Assembly (NCBI RefSeq): GCF_005484585.1
Contig: NZ_CP039435.1
Location: 558,001 to 622,000, forward strand
DNA: 64,000 nucleotides
Origin: Brevundimonas sp. SGAir0440
GTDB taxonomy: Bacteria; Pseudomonadota; Alphaproteobacteria; Caulobacterales; Caulobacteraceae
Reading direction: 5' to 3'
Positions 1 through 9,556 of this stretch are shown here, in pieces. Made by a program: the position numbers and the translations under genes. A model generated the notes under the pieces. That model had not been told where the DNA came from, ran no database searches, and saw nothing but the letters and a program-made list of their open reading frames with translations. Positions within the stretch are counted from its first letter, which is position 1, and every line of letters starts with the position of its first letter.

Positions 1-521
1 GTCTGGTTCCACAGCTCGTCCATGCCTTCCTTGCCGGCGCCGGACACCGACTGATAGGTCGAGACGACCACCCGCTTGATCTTGGCCGCATCGTGCAGCG
101 GCTTCAGCGCCGTCACCAGCTGAATGGTCGAGCAGTTGGGGTTGGCGATGATGTTCTTCTTGGTCGCGTCCTTGATGGCGTCCGGGTTCACCTCGGGCAC
201 GATCAGCGGCACGTCGGGGTCCTTGCGGAAGGCCGAGGAGTTGTCGATCACGATGGGGCCGGCCTTGCCGATCTTCTCGGACCATTCCTTGGACACCGCG
301 CCGCCGGCGGACATCAGGACGATATCGACCTTTGAGAAGTCGAACTGCTCGATGTCCTGGCATTTGACGGTCTTGTCGCCGAAGGAGACCTCGACGCCCT
401 TGGACTTGCGCGAGGCGATGGCGTGGATTTCATCGACGGGGAATTCCAGCTCCTCGAGGATGTTCAGCATTTCGCGGCCCACATTGCCCGTGGCCCCGAC
501 GATGGCGACGCGATAACCCAT
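1..521 (-). CDS. asd: Aspartate-semialdehyde dehydrogenase, N-terminal part
   Basis: Reduces aspartyl-4-phosphate to aspartate semialdehyde, the branch point to lysine/diaminopimelate, threonine and methionine. Only the first 173 residues are in the window; the C-terminal half lies beyond its left edge. Visible are the NADP-binding motif GATGNVG (residues 9-15), SAGGAVS (71-77), and the active-site stretch NPNCST with the nucleophilic Cys130. The start at 521 has an AAGGA ribosome-binding site 8 bases upstream. It is divergent from zapE. A second Asd-like gene begins at 63942. Family assignment is firm. Confidence 0.95.
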   Translation of the reverse strand, partial: MGYRVAIVGATGNVGREMLNILEELEFPVDEIHAIASRKSKGVEVSFGDKTVKCQDIEQFDFSKVDIVLMSAGGAVSKEWSEKIGKAGPIVIDNSSAFRKDPDVPLIVPEVNPDAIKDATKKNIIANPNCSTIQLVTALKPLHDAAKIKRVVVSTYQSVSGAGKEGMDELWNQ

Positions 522-662
522 GTTTCTTGTCCTTCGGACGCGCTACCGCTCCGCCCACGGGGCCTCGCTGCTTGAGCGCATTGTAGTGATGGCCTTGCAA
601 ATAGGCGTTCAGGGCCGTGAAGCAATCGCTTTTCGCTGGAGGGAGCGTTAAGCACCGCTCCC

Positions 663-1754
663 ATGACCTCCCGTATCCGCAACGCCTACGACATCCGCGT
701 GGAAGAGGGCGTGCTGACGCCCGATCCGGCGCAGGATAGCGTGATCACGGCGCTGGAGCGCCTGGAGGTCGATCTGGCCAAACGCGGCCTGTTCGGCAAG
801 GCGCCGGAGGTGCGGGGCGTCTATCTCTACGGCCCGCCCGGACGCGGCAAGTCGATGCTGATGGACCTGTTCTATTCGGCGACGCCGGAGCCGCGAAAGA
901 CGCGCGCGCACTTTCACGCCTTCATGGCCCGTATCCACGACCTGGTGAAACAGTGGCGCGAAGGGGATGCGAAGACCCGCAAGGCCGTGTTCGGAACCCA
1001 CAGGGGCGACGATCCTATCCCGCCGATCGCGAAGCTGATCGCGTCGGAAGCCCGGCTGCTGTGTTTCGACGAACTGCAGGTCACCGACATCGCCGACGCC
1101 ATGATCCTGGGCCGGCTGTTCGAAGCCCTGTTCGAGGATCGGGTGGTGCTGGCCATCACTTCGAACCGCGCGCCGGAGGACCTCTACAAGAACGGCATCA
1201 ACCGCCAGCTCTTCCTGCCCTTCATCGACATCATCCGCGAGCGTTGCATGGTCGTGGAGACGGCCGGGGCGCGGGACTGGCGGTTGGACCGGATGACCTC
1301 GGCCCAGGTCTGGCACACGCCGGACGACCGCGCGGCGTTCGAGGCGTTATGGCGCGAGCTGAAGGGGGGCGAACCGGAGGAGCCGGCGCACCTGAGCGTG
1401 TTGGGCCGCGATGTGGTGGTGCAGCGCACCGTGGGATCGATGGCGCGGGCGACGTTTGCCGAGCTGTGCGCCAGGCCGCTGGGGCCGCAGGACTATCTGG
1501 CCATCGCCCAGCGGTTCCACACCCTGTTCCTGGAAGACGTGCCGATCCTGAGCTCGGCCAACCACCACGAAGCGCGGCGTCTGGTGACCCTGGTGGACGC
1601 CCTCTATGAGGCCAAGACCAAGCTGATTGTGCTGGCGGCGGCCAAGCCGGAGGCCCTCTATACCGAAGGGGTGGGGGCGTTCGAGTTCGAGCGCACCGTG
1701 TCGCGCTTCAACGAAATGCAGAGCAAGGACTGGCTGGCGCACGTCCGCGAGTGA
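663..1754 (+). CDS. zapE: AFG1/ZapE-family P-loop ATPase
   Basis: AFG1-type ATPase of 363 residues; in enterobacteria ZapE acts at the division septum, and mitochondrial AFG1 acts in protein quality control. Walker A GPPGRGKS lies at residues 57-64 and Walker B LLCFDE at 132-137, followed by the family's typical ITSNRAPEDLYK stretch. Length is normal. The ribosome-binding site before the ATG is poor. The stop codon falls just inside the reading frame of the next gene, whose likely start is 36 bases downstream. Confidence 0.93.
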   Translation: MTSRIRNAYDIRVEEGVLTPDPAQDSVITALERLEVDLAKRGLFGKAPEVRGVYLYGPPGRGKSMLMDLFYSATPEPRKTRAHFHAFMARIHDLVKQWREGDAKTRKAVFGTHRGDDPIPPIAKLIASEARLLCFDELQVTDIADAMILGRLFEALFEDRVVLAITSNRAPEDLYKNGINRQLFLPFIDIIRERCMVVETAGARDWRLDRMTSAQVWHTPDDRAAFEALWRELKGGEPEEPAHLSVLGRDVVVQRTVGSMARATFAELCARPLGPQDYLAIAQRFHTLFLEDVPILSSANHHEARRLVTLVDALYEAKTKLIVLAAAKPEALYTEGVGAFEFERTVSRFNEMQSKDWLAHVRE

Positions 1755-1789
1755 TGGCTAGGGTGTCGGCTGACCTTCGGAGTGTTTTC

Positions 1790-2290
1790 ATGCGCCGTCT
1801 CGCCCTCGCCGCCGCCCTTGCTTTGACCTTATCGCCGCTGACGGCGGCAGGAGCGTTCGCCCAGACGGCGCCGGCTGCGGCCAGTCGCGGGCTGACGCCG
1901 GCCGAGGTTGCGACTTGGATCACCGGGTTGGGCGGGCGGGTCGGGCCTGTGCAGACCGAGAACGGCCTGACCTTCTTCACCGTGACCAATGCGGGCCTGA
2001 CCTGGGCGGTCTTCTTCTATGGCTGCGAGGCGTCTGGCTGCGGCGAGGTTCAGTTCAGCGCCGTTGTGCCGGGCGCCGGCGCGACGCTGGATGCGGTCAA
2101 CGCCTGGAACCGCGACAACCGCTATCTGAAAGCCTTCCACACCGCCGCCGAAACGCCGACGGCGACGGTGCAGTACGATGTCGTCGTGCTGTCGGGCGAA
2201 GGCGTGGCGCAACTGGCGGACCCGCTGACGGTCTGGCTGCAACTGCTGCCCAAGTTTGCGGCAGGCATGGGCTACGTCGCGCCGCGATGA
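1790..2290 (+). CDS. Secreted YbjN-domain protein
   Basis: 166-residue exported protein. The N-terminus MRRLALAAALALTLSP followed by AFAQT is a clear signal peptide with cleavage after AFA. The mature part resembles YbjN/type III secretion chaperone-like sensory-transduction domains (pattern TFFTVTNAG... WAVFFYGCE... VNAWN). An in-frame GTG at 1751 overlaps the zapE stop, but the ATG at 1790 has CGGAG at good spacing and puts the signal peptide at the N-terminus, so it is preferred. Function unknown; probably cotranscribed with zapE. Confidence 0.75.
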   Translation: MRRLALAAALALTLSPLTAAGAFAQTAPAAASRGLTPAEVATWITGLGGRVGPVQTENGLTFFTVTNAGLTWAVFFYGCEASGCGEVQFSAVVPGAGATLDAVNAWNRDNRYLKAFHTAAETPTATVQYDVVVLSGEGVAQLADPLTVWLQLLPKFAAGMGYVAPR

Positions 2291-2320
2291 GCTGCCTCCC
2301 CCAATGGGAGAAGGAAAAGA

Positions 2321-2352
2321 AAAAGGGCCTGCGGATCGCTCCGCAGGCCCTT
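2321..2352 (-). terminator. Rho-independent terminator of mdh
   Basis: Perfect 11-bp stem (2325-2335 with 2340-2350) and TCGC loop. On the minus strand it is followed by a T-rich run, complement of the A-rich 2311-2324. It lies 23 bases after the mdh stop. Confidence 0.85.
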
Positions 2353-2374
2353 CGTCATTCGATGGTCGCGCGGC

Positions 2375-3349
<975 letters not shown>

Positions 3350-3475
3350 TTATTGCGTGTGCGAAAGGGGATTAATCGTGCGGGCGGTCTAGACCCCTCG
3401 CGCGGCTGTCGCAAGAACCTCGCTTTACGGCCTTGGTCAGGCTTGCGAAGGTCCGGCGACAACCGGAGGATTTTG

Positions 3476-4378
3476 ATGCGCCGTTCATTCGCTTTCGCCC
3501 TGCTGCTGGCCTCGGTCGCCACGCCGGTGCTGGCCCAGACGCCGCCCGCGACGATCGGCGACCGCTATATCCCCGCACCCTGGTGGATGCGCGATCCGGT
3601 GATCGCGTCGCTCGGCCAGGTCCGGGTCGAGATCCAGGCCAACCGCGCCTTCGTCTCGGCCAGCTTCCAGTCGGTGGACCGCAGCGTCGCCGAGGCCTCG
3701 CGCGCCGCCGCCGATCAGGTGCGGGCGCTGAGCCAGGCCTTGTCGGCCTATGGCGCGGACAAGGTGCGGGTCGAGACCAGCGTCACCACGCGCCCGCTCT
3801 ATGACCAGTACCGCGACGAAAACGGGGTGATGCGCGACAATACCCGCGCCGACCGCGTAGCCCGCTATCAGGCCGACGCCTCGGTCAATGTGACGGTACG
3901 CGACGTGCGCCTGATCGAGCGGGTCTATGCGACCATCGTGGCTTCGCGTCCGACCTCGATCGGACAGGTGAACTTCAACCTGGAGCCCGACAACAGCTGG
4001 AAGGCCAATCTGCAGGCCGAGGCGATGAAGGATGCGCGCCGCCGGGCCGAGGCGGCGGCGACCAATGCGGGCGCGACCCTGGGCCGGGTCAAGATCATCG
4101 ATCCGTCGGGCCGGGTCTGTCAGACGGACGTGCTGGCGGGCTGGCCTTCGTACGCCGCAGGCGGCGGGCAGGAGACGACGGTGGACGACATCGTCGTGAC
4201 GGGGTCGCGCATGGCCTATGCACCCCCGCCTCCGCCGCCACCGCCGCCGCCGCCCCCGCCTCCAGCGCCCGGAGGCGGGGCGCCCAGCGAGGCTCAGATC
4301 GAGGCGGCGCGGCTGGCGCTGCAACCCCCGTTGCAGGTGATGACCGACAGCGCCTGCGTCATTTACGGACTGAACTGA
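3476..4378 (+). CDS. SIMPL (DUF541) domain secreted protein
   Basis: 300-residue exported protein with a signal peptide (MRRSFAFALLLASVATPVLAQ, cleavage after LAQ or ALAQ) and a SIMPL/DUF541 domain (about residues 35-225), a periplasmic family of unclear function. Residues about 243-260 hold an uninterrupted proline run just before AP-GGG, then a short C-terminal segment. CGGAGG is 6 bases before the ATG. The stop codon TGA overlaps the ATG of the HIT gene (TGATG), so the two are translationally coupled. A much longer open frame upstream on this strand is only antisense to mdh. Confidence 0.82.
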   Translation: MRRSFAFALLLASVATPVLAQTPPATIGDRYIPAPWWMRDPVIASLGQVRVEIQANRAFVSASFQSVDRSVAEASRAAADQVRALSQALSAYGADKVRVETSVTTRPLYDQYRDENGVMRDNTRADRVARYQADASVNVTVRDVRLIERVYATIVASRPTSIGQVNFNLEPDNSWKANLQAEAMKDARRRAEAAATNAGATLGRVKIIDPSGRVCQTDVLAGWPSYAAGGGQETTVDDIVVTGSRMAYAPPPPPPPPPPPPPPAPGGGAPSEAQIEAARLALQPPLQVMTDSACVIYGLN

Positions 4379-4776
4379 TGGGGTTTGAGGTTGCGCCCGC
4401 CTTCGAGGCGGGATCGGTCGCCGTCGCCGAATGGCCGCTGTGCCATGTGCGGCTTCAGGACGACGCCCGCTTTCCCTGGCTGATCCTGATTCCGCGCGTC
4501 GAGGGCGCGGTGGAGCTGGAAGACCTCAGCGTCGAACAGCGGGCCACATTGATGGAGGAGACGGTGCGGGCCGGAGCGCTGGTTCGACGACTGGGTGCGG
4601 TCGAAAAGCTGAACGTCGGCGCCATCGGCAATCTGACGGCGCAACTGCATGTCCATGTGGTCGGGCGCCGCCGCGACGACGGTCTTTGGCCCGATCCGGT
4701 CTGGGGTCGCGGACCAGTTGTTCCGTATACAGACGATGAGCGGGCGCGGTTGTTGGAGGTCGCGAAGGGCGGGTGA
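4378..4776 (+). CDS. HIT-domain nucleotide hydrolase-like protein
   Basis: 132-residue histidine-triad family protein; relatives hydrolyse or transfer nucleotidyl groups on dinucleoside polyphosphates or AMP conjugates. The motif QLHVHVV (about residues 81-87) has Gln at the first triad position, as in the common bacterial QLHVHVIAR subgroup; the two later His are kept. It is followed by the conserved W-P-PVWG segment. The start overlaps the stop of the SIMPL gene. Substrate unknown. Confidence 0.85.
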   Translation: MGFEVAPAFEAGSVAVAEWPLCHVRLQDDARFPWLILIPRVEGAVELEDLSVEQRATLMEETVRAGALVRRLGAVEKLNVGAIGNLTAQLHVHVVGRRRDDGLWPDPVWGRGPVVPYTDDERARLLEVAKGG

Positions 4777-4797
4777 GTTTCCGCCGTCTCATTGGTC

Positions 4798-4906
4798 CGT
4801 CATCCTCGCCCTTGTGGCGAGGACCTATACTCCCGGTGTATCAAGCAGGGTGCACACTGCGGACGCACCGGGCGTATGGATCCTAGGGACAAGCCCTAGG
4901 ATGACG
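4798..4906. repeat. 109-bp inverted-repeat element with nested palindromes
   Basis: Two 41-base arms (4798-4838 and 4866-4906) are inverted copies of each other with about 11 differences. Each arm holds its own 8-bp hairpin (4803-4823 and 4881-4901) with loop CTTGT (ACAAG on the other strand). The hairpin stems differ between arms (CGCC/GGCG versus AGGG/CCCT), but each stays self-complementary. A single related hairpin is at 63623-63649. No coding potential is seen; it resembles a REP/MITE-like intergenic element. It fills the gap between the HIT gene and the aldo/keto reductase. Confidence 0.8.
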
Positions 4907-4948
4907 AGCTAGAATATGGGTGCGCTTCGGGGCGACCGCATCCATCCG

Positions 4949-5785
4949 TCAGATAATATCCAGCGGCACGGCGTGTTTCGGGGGCGGGAAGGCCGCATCC
5001 AGCCGTTCCAGATCCTCCAGGTCGAACTGGATCTCCAGGGCGTCGGCGTTGGCCTCGACGTGTTCGATGGAACTGGCCTTGGGGATGGCGATGACGCCGT
5101 CGTGGCGCAGGACGGCGGCCAGCGCCACTTGGGCCGGGCTGGCCGAATGGCGATTGGCGATGTCGCGGATCAGGGGCTGTTCCAGCAGTTCGCCCCGCCC
5201 AAGCGGCGAATAGGCCATCATGGGCATGTCGCGCGCCTGCATCCATGGGAAGAGGTCGAACTCCACCCCGCGTGAGCCGAGATTATAGAGCAGCTGATTG
5301 GCGGCGCAGTCCGCGCCCCCCTCGATCTCCATCAACTGCTCCATGGCGCGCAGGTCCAGGTTGGACACGCCCCAGCGGGCGATCATCCCCTCGTCGACCA
5401 GATCTCGGAAGGCCTCGACGGTCTCTTCAAGCGGAACATGGCCTTCCCAGTGCAGCAGGTAGAGGTCCAGCCGCTCGACGCCGAGCCGTTCCAGCGACTT
5501 CTCGCAGGCCAGCATCATCTTCATCTCCGACGCATTCTCGGGCCGGACCTTGGAAACCACGAAGACCTCGTCGCGGCGTCCGGCGATGACCTCGCCCACC
5601 AGCCGCTCCGAGCGGCCGTCGCCATACAGTTCAGCCGTGTCGATCAGGGTCATGCCCAGGTCGATCCCGCGCGCCAGGGCCTGCTGCTCCTCATCGCGCC
5701 AGGCCGGGTCGTCGCCCAGCTCCCAGGTGCCTTGGCCGAGGGCGGGAACGGTCGTACCGTCCGCAAAGGTGACGAGGCGGGTCAT
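4949..5785 (-). CDS. Aldo/keto reductase
   Basis: 278-residue NADPH-dependent oxidoreductase with a TIM-barrel fold. The catalytic tetrad is visible: Asp49 and Tyr54 in DTAELYGDG, Lys79 in VVSKVRPE, His112 in LLHWEGH. The C-terminal cofactor segment is IPKASSIEHVEAN. Length and motifs fit the family that reduces aldehydes or alpha-keto substrates; the substrate cannot be told. It is divergently transcribed from the epoxide hydrolase-like gene with 47 bases between. Confidence 0.9.
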   Translation of the reverse strand: MTRLVTFADGTTVPALGQGTWELGDDPAWRDEEQQALARGIDLGMTLIDTAELYGDGRSERLVGEVIAGRRDEVFVVSKVRPENASEMKMMLACEKSLERLGVERLDLYLLHWEGHVPLEETVEAFRDLVDEGMIARWGVSNLDLRAMEQLMEIEGGADCAANQLLYNLGSRGVEFDLFPWMQARDMPMMAYSPLGRGELLEQPLIRDIANRHSASPAQVALAAVLRHDGVIAIPKASSIEHVEANADALEIQFDLEDLERLDAAFPPPKHAVPLDII

Positions 5786-5832
5786 GTCCGTCCTGACGAT
5801 AATGAGCGGCGAAGACGCCGTCGGAGGAAGCG

Positions 5833-6804
5833 ATGCGAACCCGGCATATCAAGACCGACGGTCTGGTCCAACAGGTTCTGGAGGCCGGGTTCGAGGATGA
5901 TAACGCGCCTCTGGTCCTGCTGATCCACGGCTTTCCCGAAGTGGGGATCAGCTGGCGCGCTCAGGTCCAGGCGATCGCGCAGGCGGGCTATCATGTCGCC
6001 GCTCCCGATATGCGGGGCTATGGCGGGACGGACAAGCCGGCAGGGGTGGAGGCCTACTCGATCCTGCATCTGGTCGGCGACATGGTCGATCTGGTCCGCG
6101 CGCTGGGCAAGGCGTCGTGCATCGTCGTCGGGCATGACTGGGGCGCGCCGGTGGCCTGGCATTGCGCCCTGTTGCGGCCCGATCTCTTCACCGCAGTCGC
6201 GGGCCTGTCGGTGCCGTTCCAGCCGCGCCGACCCAAGGGACTGCCCACCGCCGCCATGGCCGCCATCTCGAAACGGGCCGGGCTGGGCGACCTCTACATC
6301 AGCCGATTCCAGGCGCCGGATGCGCACCGCGCGCTGGACGCCGATCCGACGATGGCGCTTAGGAAGCTGTTTTACGCCTACGACGGCGCGACCCCCGCCG
6401 ATCGCAGATCGACCGGCTTCATGCCCGAAGGCGTGGACCTGCTGGACACTATCGCCGACGATGCGACCCTGCCGCCGTGGATGAGCGAAGCGCATTTCGA
6501 CGAATATATGCGCGCCTTCTCAGCCGGCGGGTTCGAAGGACCCCTGAACTGGTACCGGGCGATGGACCTGAACTGGTCGCTGACGGCCTTTGTGCAGGAC
6601 CAGAAGATCACCCCGCCCGCCCTGTTCATCGTCGGCGAGGACGATCCGGTGCGCCACTACGCCGGCGGGCACGAGGCGGGTCTGAAGGACTGGGCGCCGA
6701 ACCTGATCCGCTCGATCGTCGTGCCGGGCGCGGGTCACTGGATCCAGCAGGAACGGGCGGACGAGATCAACCGCCTGCTGCTGGATTTCCTGAAGGGCCT
6801 CTAG
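5833..6804 (+). CDS. Epoxide hydrolase-like alpha/beta hydrolase
   Basis: 323-residue soluble alpha/beta hydrolase. Seen are the oxyanion motif HGFPE (residues 32-36), the nucleophile Asp102 in VVGHDWGAP, the late acidic residues in GEDDPV, and the catalytic His in GAGHWIQQE. This arrangement matches soluble epoxide hydrolases and haloalkane dehalogenase relatives; HGFP and HDWG favour the epoxide hydrolase side. GGAGG precedes the ATG by 6 bases. Its stop overlaps the stop of the convergent flavin enzyme. Confidence 0.88.
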   Translation: MRTRHIKTDGLVQQVLEAGFEDDNAPLVLLIHGFPEVGISWRAQVQAIAQAGYHVAAPDMRGYGGTDKPAGVEAYSILHLVGDMVDLVRALGKASCIVVGHDWGAPVAWHCALLRPDLFTAVAGLSVPFQPRRPKGLPTAAMAAISKRAGLGDLYISRFQAPDAHRALDADPTMALRKLFYAYDGATPADRRSTGFMPEGVDLLDTIADDATLPPWMSEAHFDEYMRAFSAGGFEGPLNWYRAMDLNWSLTAFVQDQKITPPALFIVGEDDPVRHYAGGHEAGLKDWAPNLIRSIVVPGAGHWIQQERADEINRLLLDFLKGL

Positions 6805-7805
6805 GCCGCCTGCTTCGTCGTCATCTGACCACGCGCCTCGGCGACGATCTCCAGGCTGCGGATGCGGGCGGTATTGTCGAACATCATGCCGGTGACCATC
6901 AGTTCGTCCACGCCGGTCAGGGCGATGAAGTCGGTCAGTTGGCGCTTGACGGTTTCCGGACCGCCGATGGCGGAATAGAGCAGCCGGCCCTTGGCGCCGG
7001 CGATCTGCTGCGGCGTCAGGATGGTGGCGATGTCGTCGACGGGCGGGGGCAGCTTGCCCGGCTTGCCGGTCGAGAGGCGGGCGAAGCTCTGCTGCATCGA
7101 GGTGGACAGGCGCACGCCCTCGGCGTCCGTATCGGCGGCGAAGACGTTGATCGCGGCCATGGCGTGAGGCTTGGCCAAGCGGTCCGAGGGAACGAACTCA
7201 CGGCGATACAGGGCCAGAGCCTCCAGCAGCAATTCGGGCGCGAAGTGGCTCGCGAAGGCGTAGGGCAGGCCCAGTTGCCCCGCCAGTTGCGCGCTGAACA
7301 GGCTGGAGCCCAGAAGCCAGATCGGCACGCGCAGGCCGGCGCCCGGGACGGCGCGGACGGGCTGGTTCTCAGACGCCGGCTCGAACCACTGGATCAGTTC
7401 GACGACGTCGCGCGGAAACTGATCGGCGCCCTCGAAATAGCGGCGCAGCGCACGGGCGGTGGCGCCGTCCGTGCCGGGCGCGCGGCCCAGGCCGAGGTCG
7501 ATGCGGCCGGGGAACAGGGTCTCCAGCGTGCCGAACTGTTCGGCGACGACCAAAGGCGCGTGGTTGGGCAGCATGACGCCGCCGGAGCCGACGCGGATGC
7601 GCTCGGTCCCCGCCGCAACATGGCCGATGACGATGGCGGTGGCGGCGCTGGCGATGCCGGGCATATTGTGATGTTCGGCCAGCCAGAACCGCTCATAGCC
7701 CAGTCGATCGGCCGCCTGGGCCAGGGCCAGGGTTTCATCCAGACCGCGTCGGGCGTCGCCGCCTTCGACGATGGGGGAGAGGTCGAGAACTGAAAATGGG
7801 ATCAT
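6801..7805 (-). CDS. LLM-class flavin-dependent oxidoreductase
   Basis: 334-residue luciferase-like monooxygenase family member (MsnO8/YhbW-type subgroup) with a TIM-barrel fold using FMN. Typical segments are FSVLDLSPI at the start, [35 protein letters not shown], and [11 protein letters not shown]. Substrate unknown. Its stop codon shares bases with the convergent hydrolase stop at 6801-6804. Confidence 0.88.
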   Translation of the reverse strand: MIPFSVLDLSPIVEGGDARRGLDETLALAQAADRLGYERFWLAEHHNMPGIASAATAIVIGHVAAGTERIRVGSGGVMLPNHAPLVVAEQFGTLETLFPGRIDLGLGRAPGTDGATARALRRYFEGADQFPRDVVELIQWFEPASENQPVRAVPGAGLRVPIWLLGSSLFSAQLAGQLGLPYAFASHFAPELLLEALALYRREFVPSDRLAKPHAMAAINVFAADTDAEGVRLSTSMQQSFARLSTGKPGKLPPPVDDIATILTPQQIAGAKGRLLYSAIGGPETVKRQLTDFIALTGVDELMVTGMMFDNTARIRSLEIVAEARGQMTTKQAA

Positions 7806-7908
7806 GACGCCTAGATCGGGTCTGTGCCTTTGGGTTCAAGGGCGAGGGGCTGGAACCGCAACCGGATCAGGCGCTTTAAACTGATCTCGACAAGCGGAGC
7901 GATGCGCC

Positions 7909-8187
7909 ATGACCGACACCGATTCCCCCAAGCCCGAAGCGGATTGTGACGACGCCCGCGAAGCCGCCGACATGGGTGAAAAGCCGGATCTGGGTCACAA
8001 GGCGGATACGCTGATCGACGCGCTGGACGGCAGCGATTCGGGATCGGACACGCGGGCAGGCTCGCTGCGTGGCGGTTCGGCTGCGGGTACGGATGACGAT
8101 CCCGATTCCGCCGAGATCAACGACCGGCTGGCCCAAGAAGGTTCGGCCGATAAAGGCTCGAAGGACCAGGACGACGCCGCAGACTGA
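7909..8187 (+). CDS. Small acidic hypothetical protein
   Basis: 92 residues, rich in Asp, Glu, Ser and Gly, with no signal peptide or membrane segment and probably disordered. GGAG lies 9 bases before the ATG. GGAAC at 7852-7856 followed after 16 bases by GCTT is only a partial match to a general-stress (EcfG) promoter. No function recognised. Confidence 0.6.
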   Translation: MTDTDSPKPEADCDDAREAADMGEKPDLGHKADTLIDALDGSDSGSDTRAGSLRGGSAAGTDDDPDSAEINDRLAQEGSADKGSKDQDDAAD

Positions 8188-8264
8188 GCGGGCGCCTTGC
8201 CGCCGCCGCAACCATGCGCCACGGTGGCGCTCTGACCTTCCATCGGTCCAAGGACGACCTTTCG

Positions 8265-8762
8265 ATGACGCTTCGCTTGGCGGCCTCTGCCGTTGTGGTT
8301 CTGTTTTGCCTCGCAGGATGTGATCGCCCGGCCCAACCGGTCGAGGCCAAGGCTGCGCCTGAAGCGTCGGCGCCGGCCGTCGCTGGTGCGACGCCTCCAG
8401 CAGCCGAAGTGCCCGCCGTCGTAGGGGGGACTGCACCCGCCGCCGCCGACGGGCCGCCGCCCTTCGCCGTCGTGTATCCCGGCGCACAGGTGGACGGACA
8501 GCCGCTGGCCGCCGGCGGCGAGGCCGGGCCGGGCGGCCTGGTGACCTTCACCACCACCGCCTCGCCGGACGATGTCGTCGCCTTCTATCGCGAGCGCGCC
8601 GAGAAGGCGGGCCTGCGCTCCGTCGCCGGAATGAACCAGGGCGACACGCGCGCCTATGGCGCGGCGGCGGACGCGGTGAACGGCGCCTCGCTACAGGTCG
8701 TCGCCACGCCGACCGAGACCGGCGTGACCTCGGTCCAGCTGGGCTGGAGCGCCGGTCAGTGA
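8265..8762 (+). CDS. Hypothetical lipoprotein
   Basis: 165 residues. The N-terminus MTLRLAASAVVVLFCLAGC ends in a lipobox (LAGC), so the mature protein should be membrane-anchored at Cys19. An Ala/Pro-rich linker follows, then a small alpha/beta domain (VVYPGAQVDGQ... FTTTASPDDVVAFYRERAEKAG) typical of conserved proteobacterial lipoproteins of unknown role. An in-frame ATG at 8214 would bury the signal and is rejected. Its stop overlaps the next gene by 4 bases. Confidence 0.72.
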   Translation: MTLRLAASAVVVLFCLAGCDRPAQPVEAKAAPEASAPAVAGATPPAAEVPAVVGGTAPAAADGPPPFAVVYPGAQVDGQPLAAGGEAGPGGLVTFTTTASPDDVVAFYRERAEKAGLRSVAGMNQGDTRAYGAAADAVNGASLQVVATPTETGVTSVQLGWSAGQ

Positions 8763-9556
8763 AGCGGGTCGCCGCCCTGGGCGCGGCGACGGCGATCCTT
8801 CTGGCCGGTGGGTGCGCAGGGGCGCCCAAGCCGGACGGCGCGATGCCGGCTGAAGGCTATTTGAGCGATGACGTTGTCGTCCAATTGACGAACGCAGTCC
8901 CGCCGGCCCCGGCTCCGGGGTCCGTCGCGGATATTGCGGACAAGGCGGCCTCGGCGCGTCTTGTGGCTCTGGAAGACGGCGACCGTTGGCTGCTCGCGAC
9001 CGCCCATGCAGAGTTGCGTCCGCCGCTGGCCCTGCAACATTTCGATTGCGCCTTGGGTGTTCGTCTGGGGTCGGCCGAGATGCCGGCGCTGGACCGGGTG
9101 ATGGCGCGGATCTTCCACGATGCGAACAGTGCGGCCGAACGCGTCAAGGCGCGCCAGGCGCGGCTGCGGCCGGTCGGCGACGACCCCGACCGGCGCGCTT
9201 GCCAGACCCTGACGCCGGCGGCGAGACGCAGCGCCTCCTATCCGTCCGGCAGCGCGGCGGTCGCGACGGCCTATGGCGAGGCCTTTGCGGCGCTGGAGCC
9301 GGACCGCGCGGAGGCCGTGCGCCGGATCGGCCATGAGATCGGGGTCAGCCGCTTGGTCTGCGCCATGCACTATCCGACCGATGTCGCGATCGGCGAACAG
9401 ATCGGGCGGGATGTTGCGGCCAGGGCCGTCGCCACCCCGGCCTTCCAGGCGGACATGGCGGCGGCGAGGGGCGAACTGGCGGCTGCGCGCCGCAGCGGCC
9501 TGACCAATCCCGGCTGCGCGGCCGAGCGCGCGGCCCTGGCGATCCCTCTGCCCTGA
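8759..9556 (+). CDS. Class A acid phosphatase-like (PAP2 family) lipoprotein
   Basis: 265-residue exported protein with GTG start and lipobox (LAGGC, Cys19). It carries the PAP2/class A acid phosphatase signature: K-x6-RP (KARQARLRP), a second motif reading SYPSGS, and SR-x5-H-x3-D (SRLVCAMHYPTD). The third-motif His, the phosphate nucleophile in the family, is kept. The second-motif His (normally PSGH) is Ser, so activity may be altered. The start overlaps the upstream lipoprotein gene, and the stop overlaps the next start (TGATG); the three genes form one coupled envelope unit. Confidence 0.82.
   Translation: MKRVAALGAATAILLAGGCAGAPKPDGAMPAEGYLSDDVVVQLTNAVPPAPAPGSVADIADKAASARLVALEDGDRWLLATAHAELRPPLALQHFDCALGVRLGSAEMPALDRVMARIFHDANSAAERVKARQARLRPVGDDPDRRACQTLTPAARRSASYPSGSAAVATAYGEAFAALEPDRAEAVRRIGHEIGVSRLVCAMHYPTDVAIGEQIGRDVAARAVATPAFQADMAAARGELAAARRSGLTNPGCAAERAALAIPLP

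Noticed and set aside
4231..4270. Poly-Pro coding run in the SIMPL gene as a repeat element or CRISPR-like array
   Set aside because: It is an in-frame proline tract; no spacers or regular repeats.
7852..7877. GGAAC motif before the small acidic gene as an EcfG promoter
   Set aside because: The -10 position reads GCTT rather than CGTT; only a partial match.
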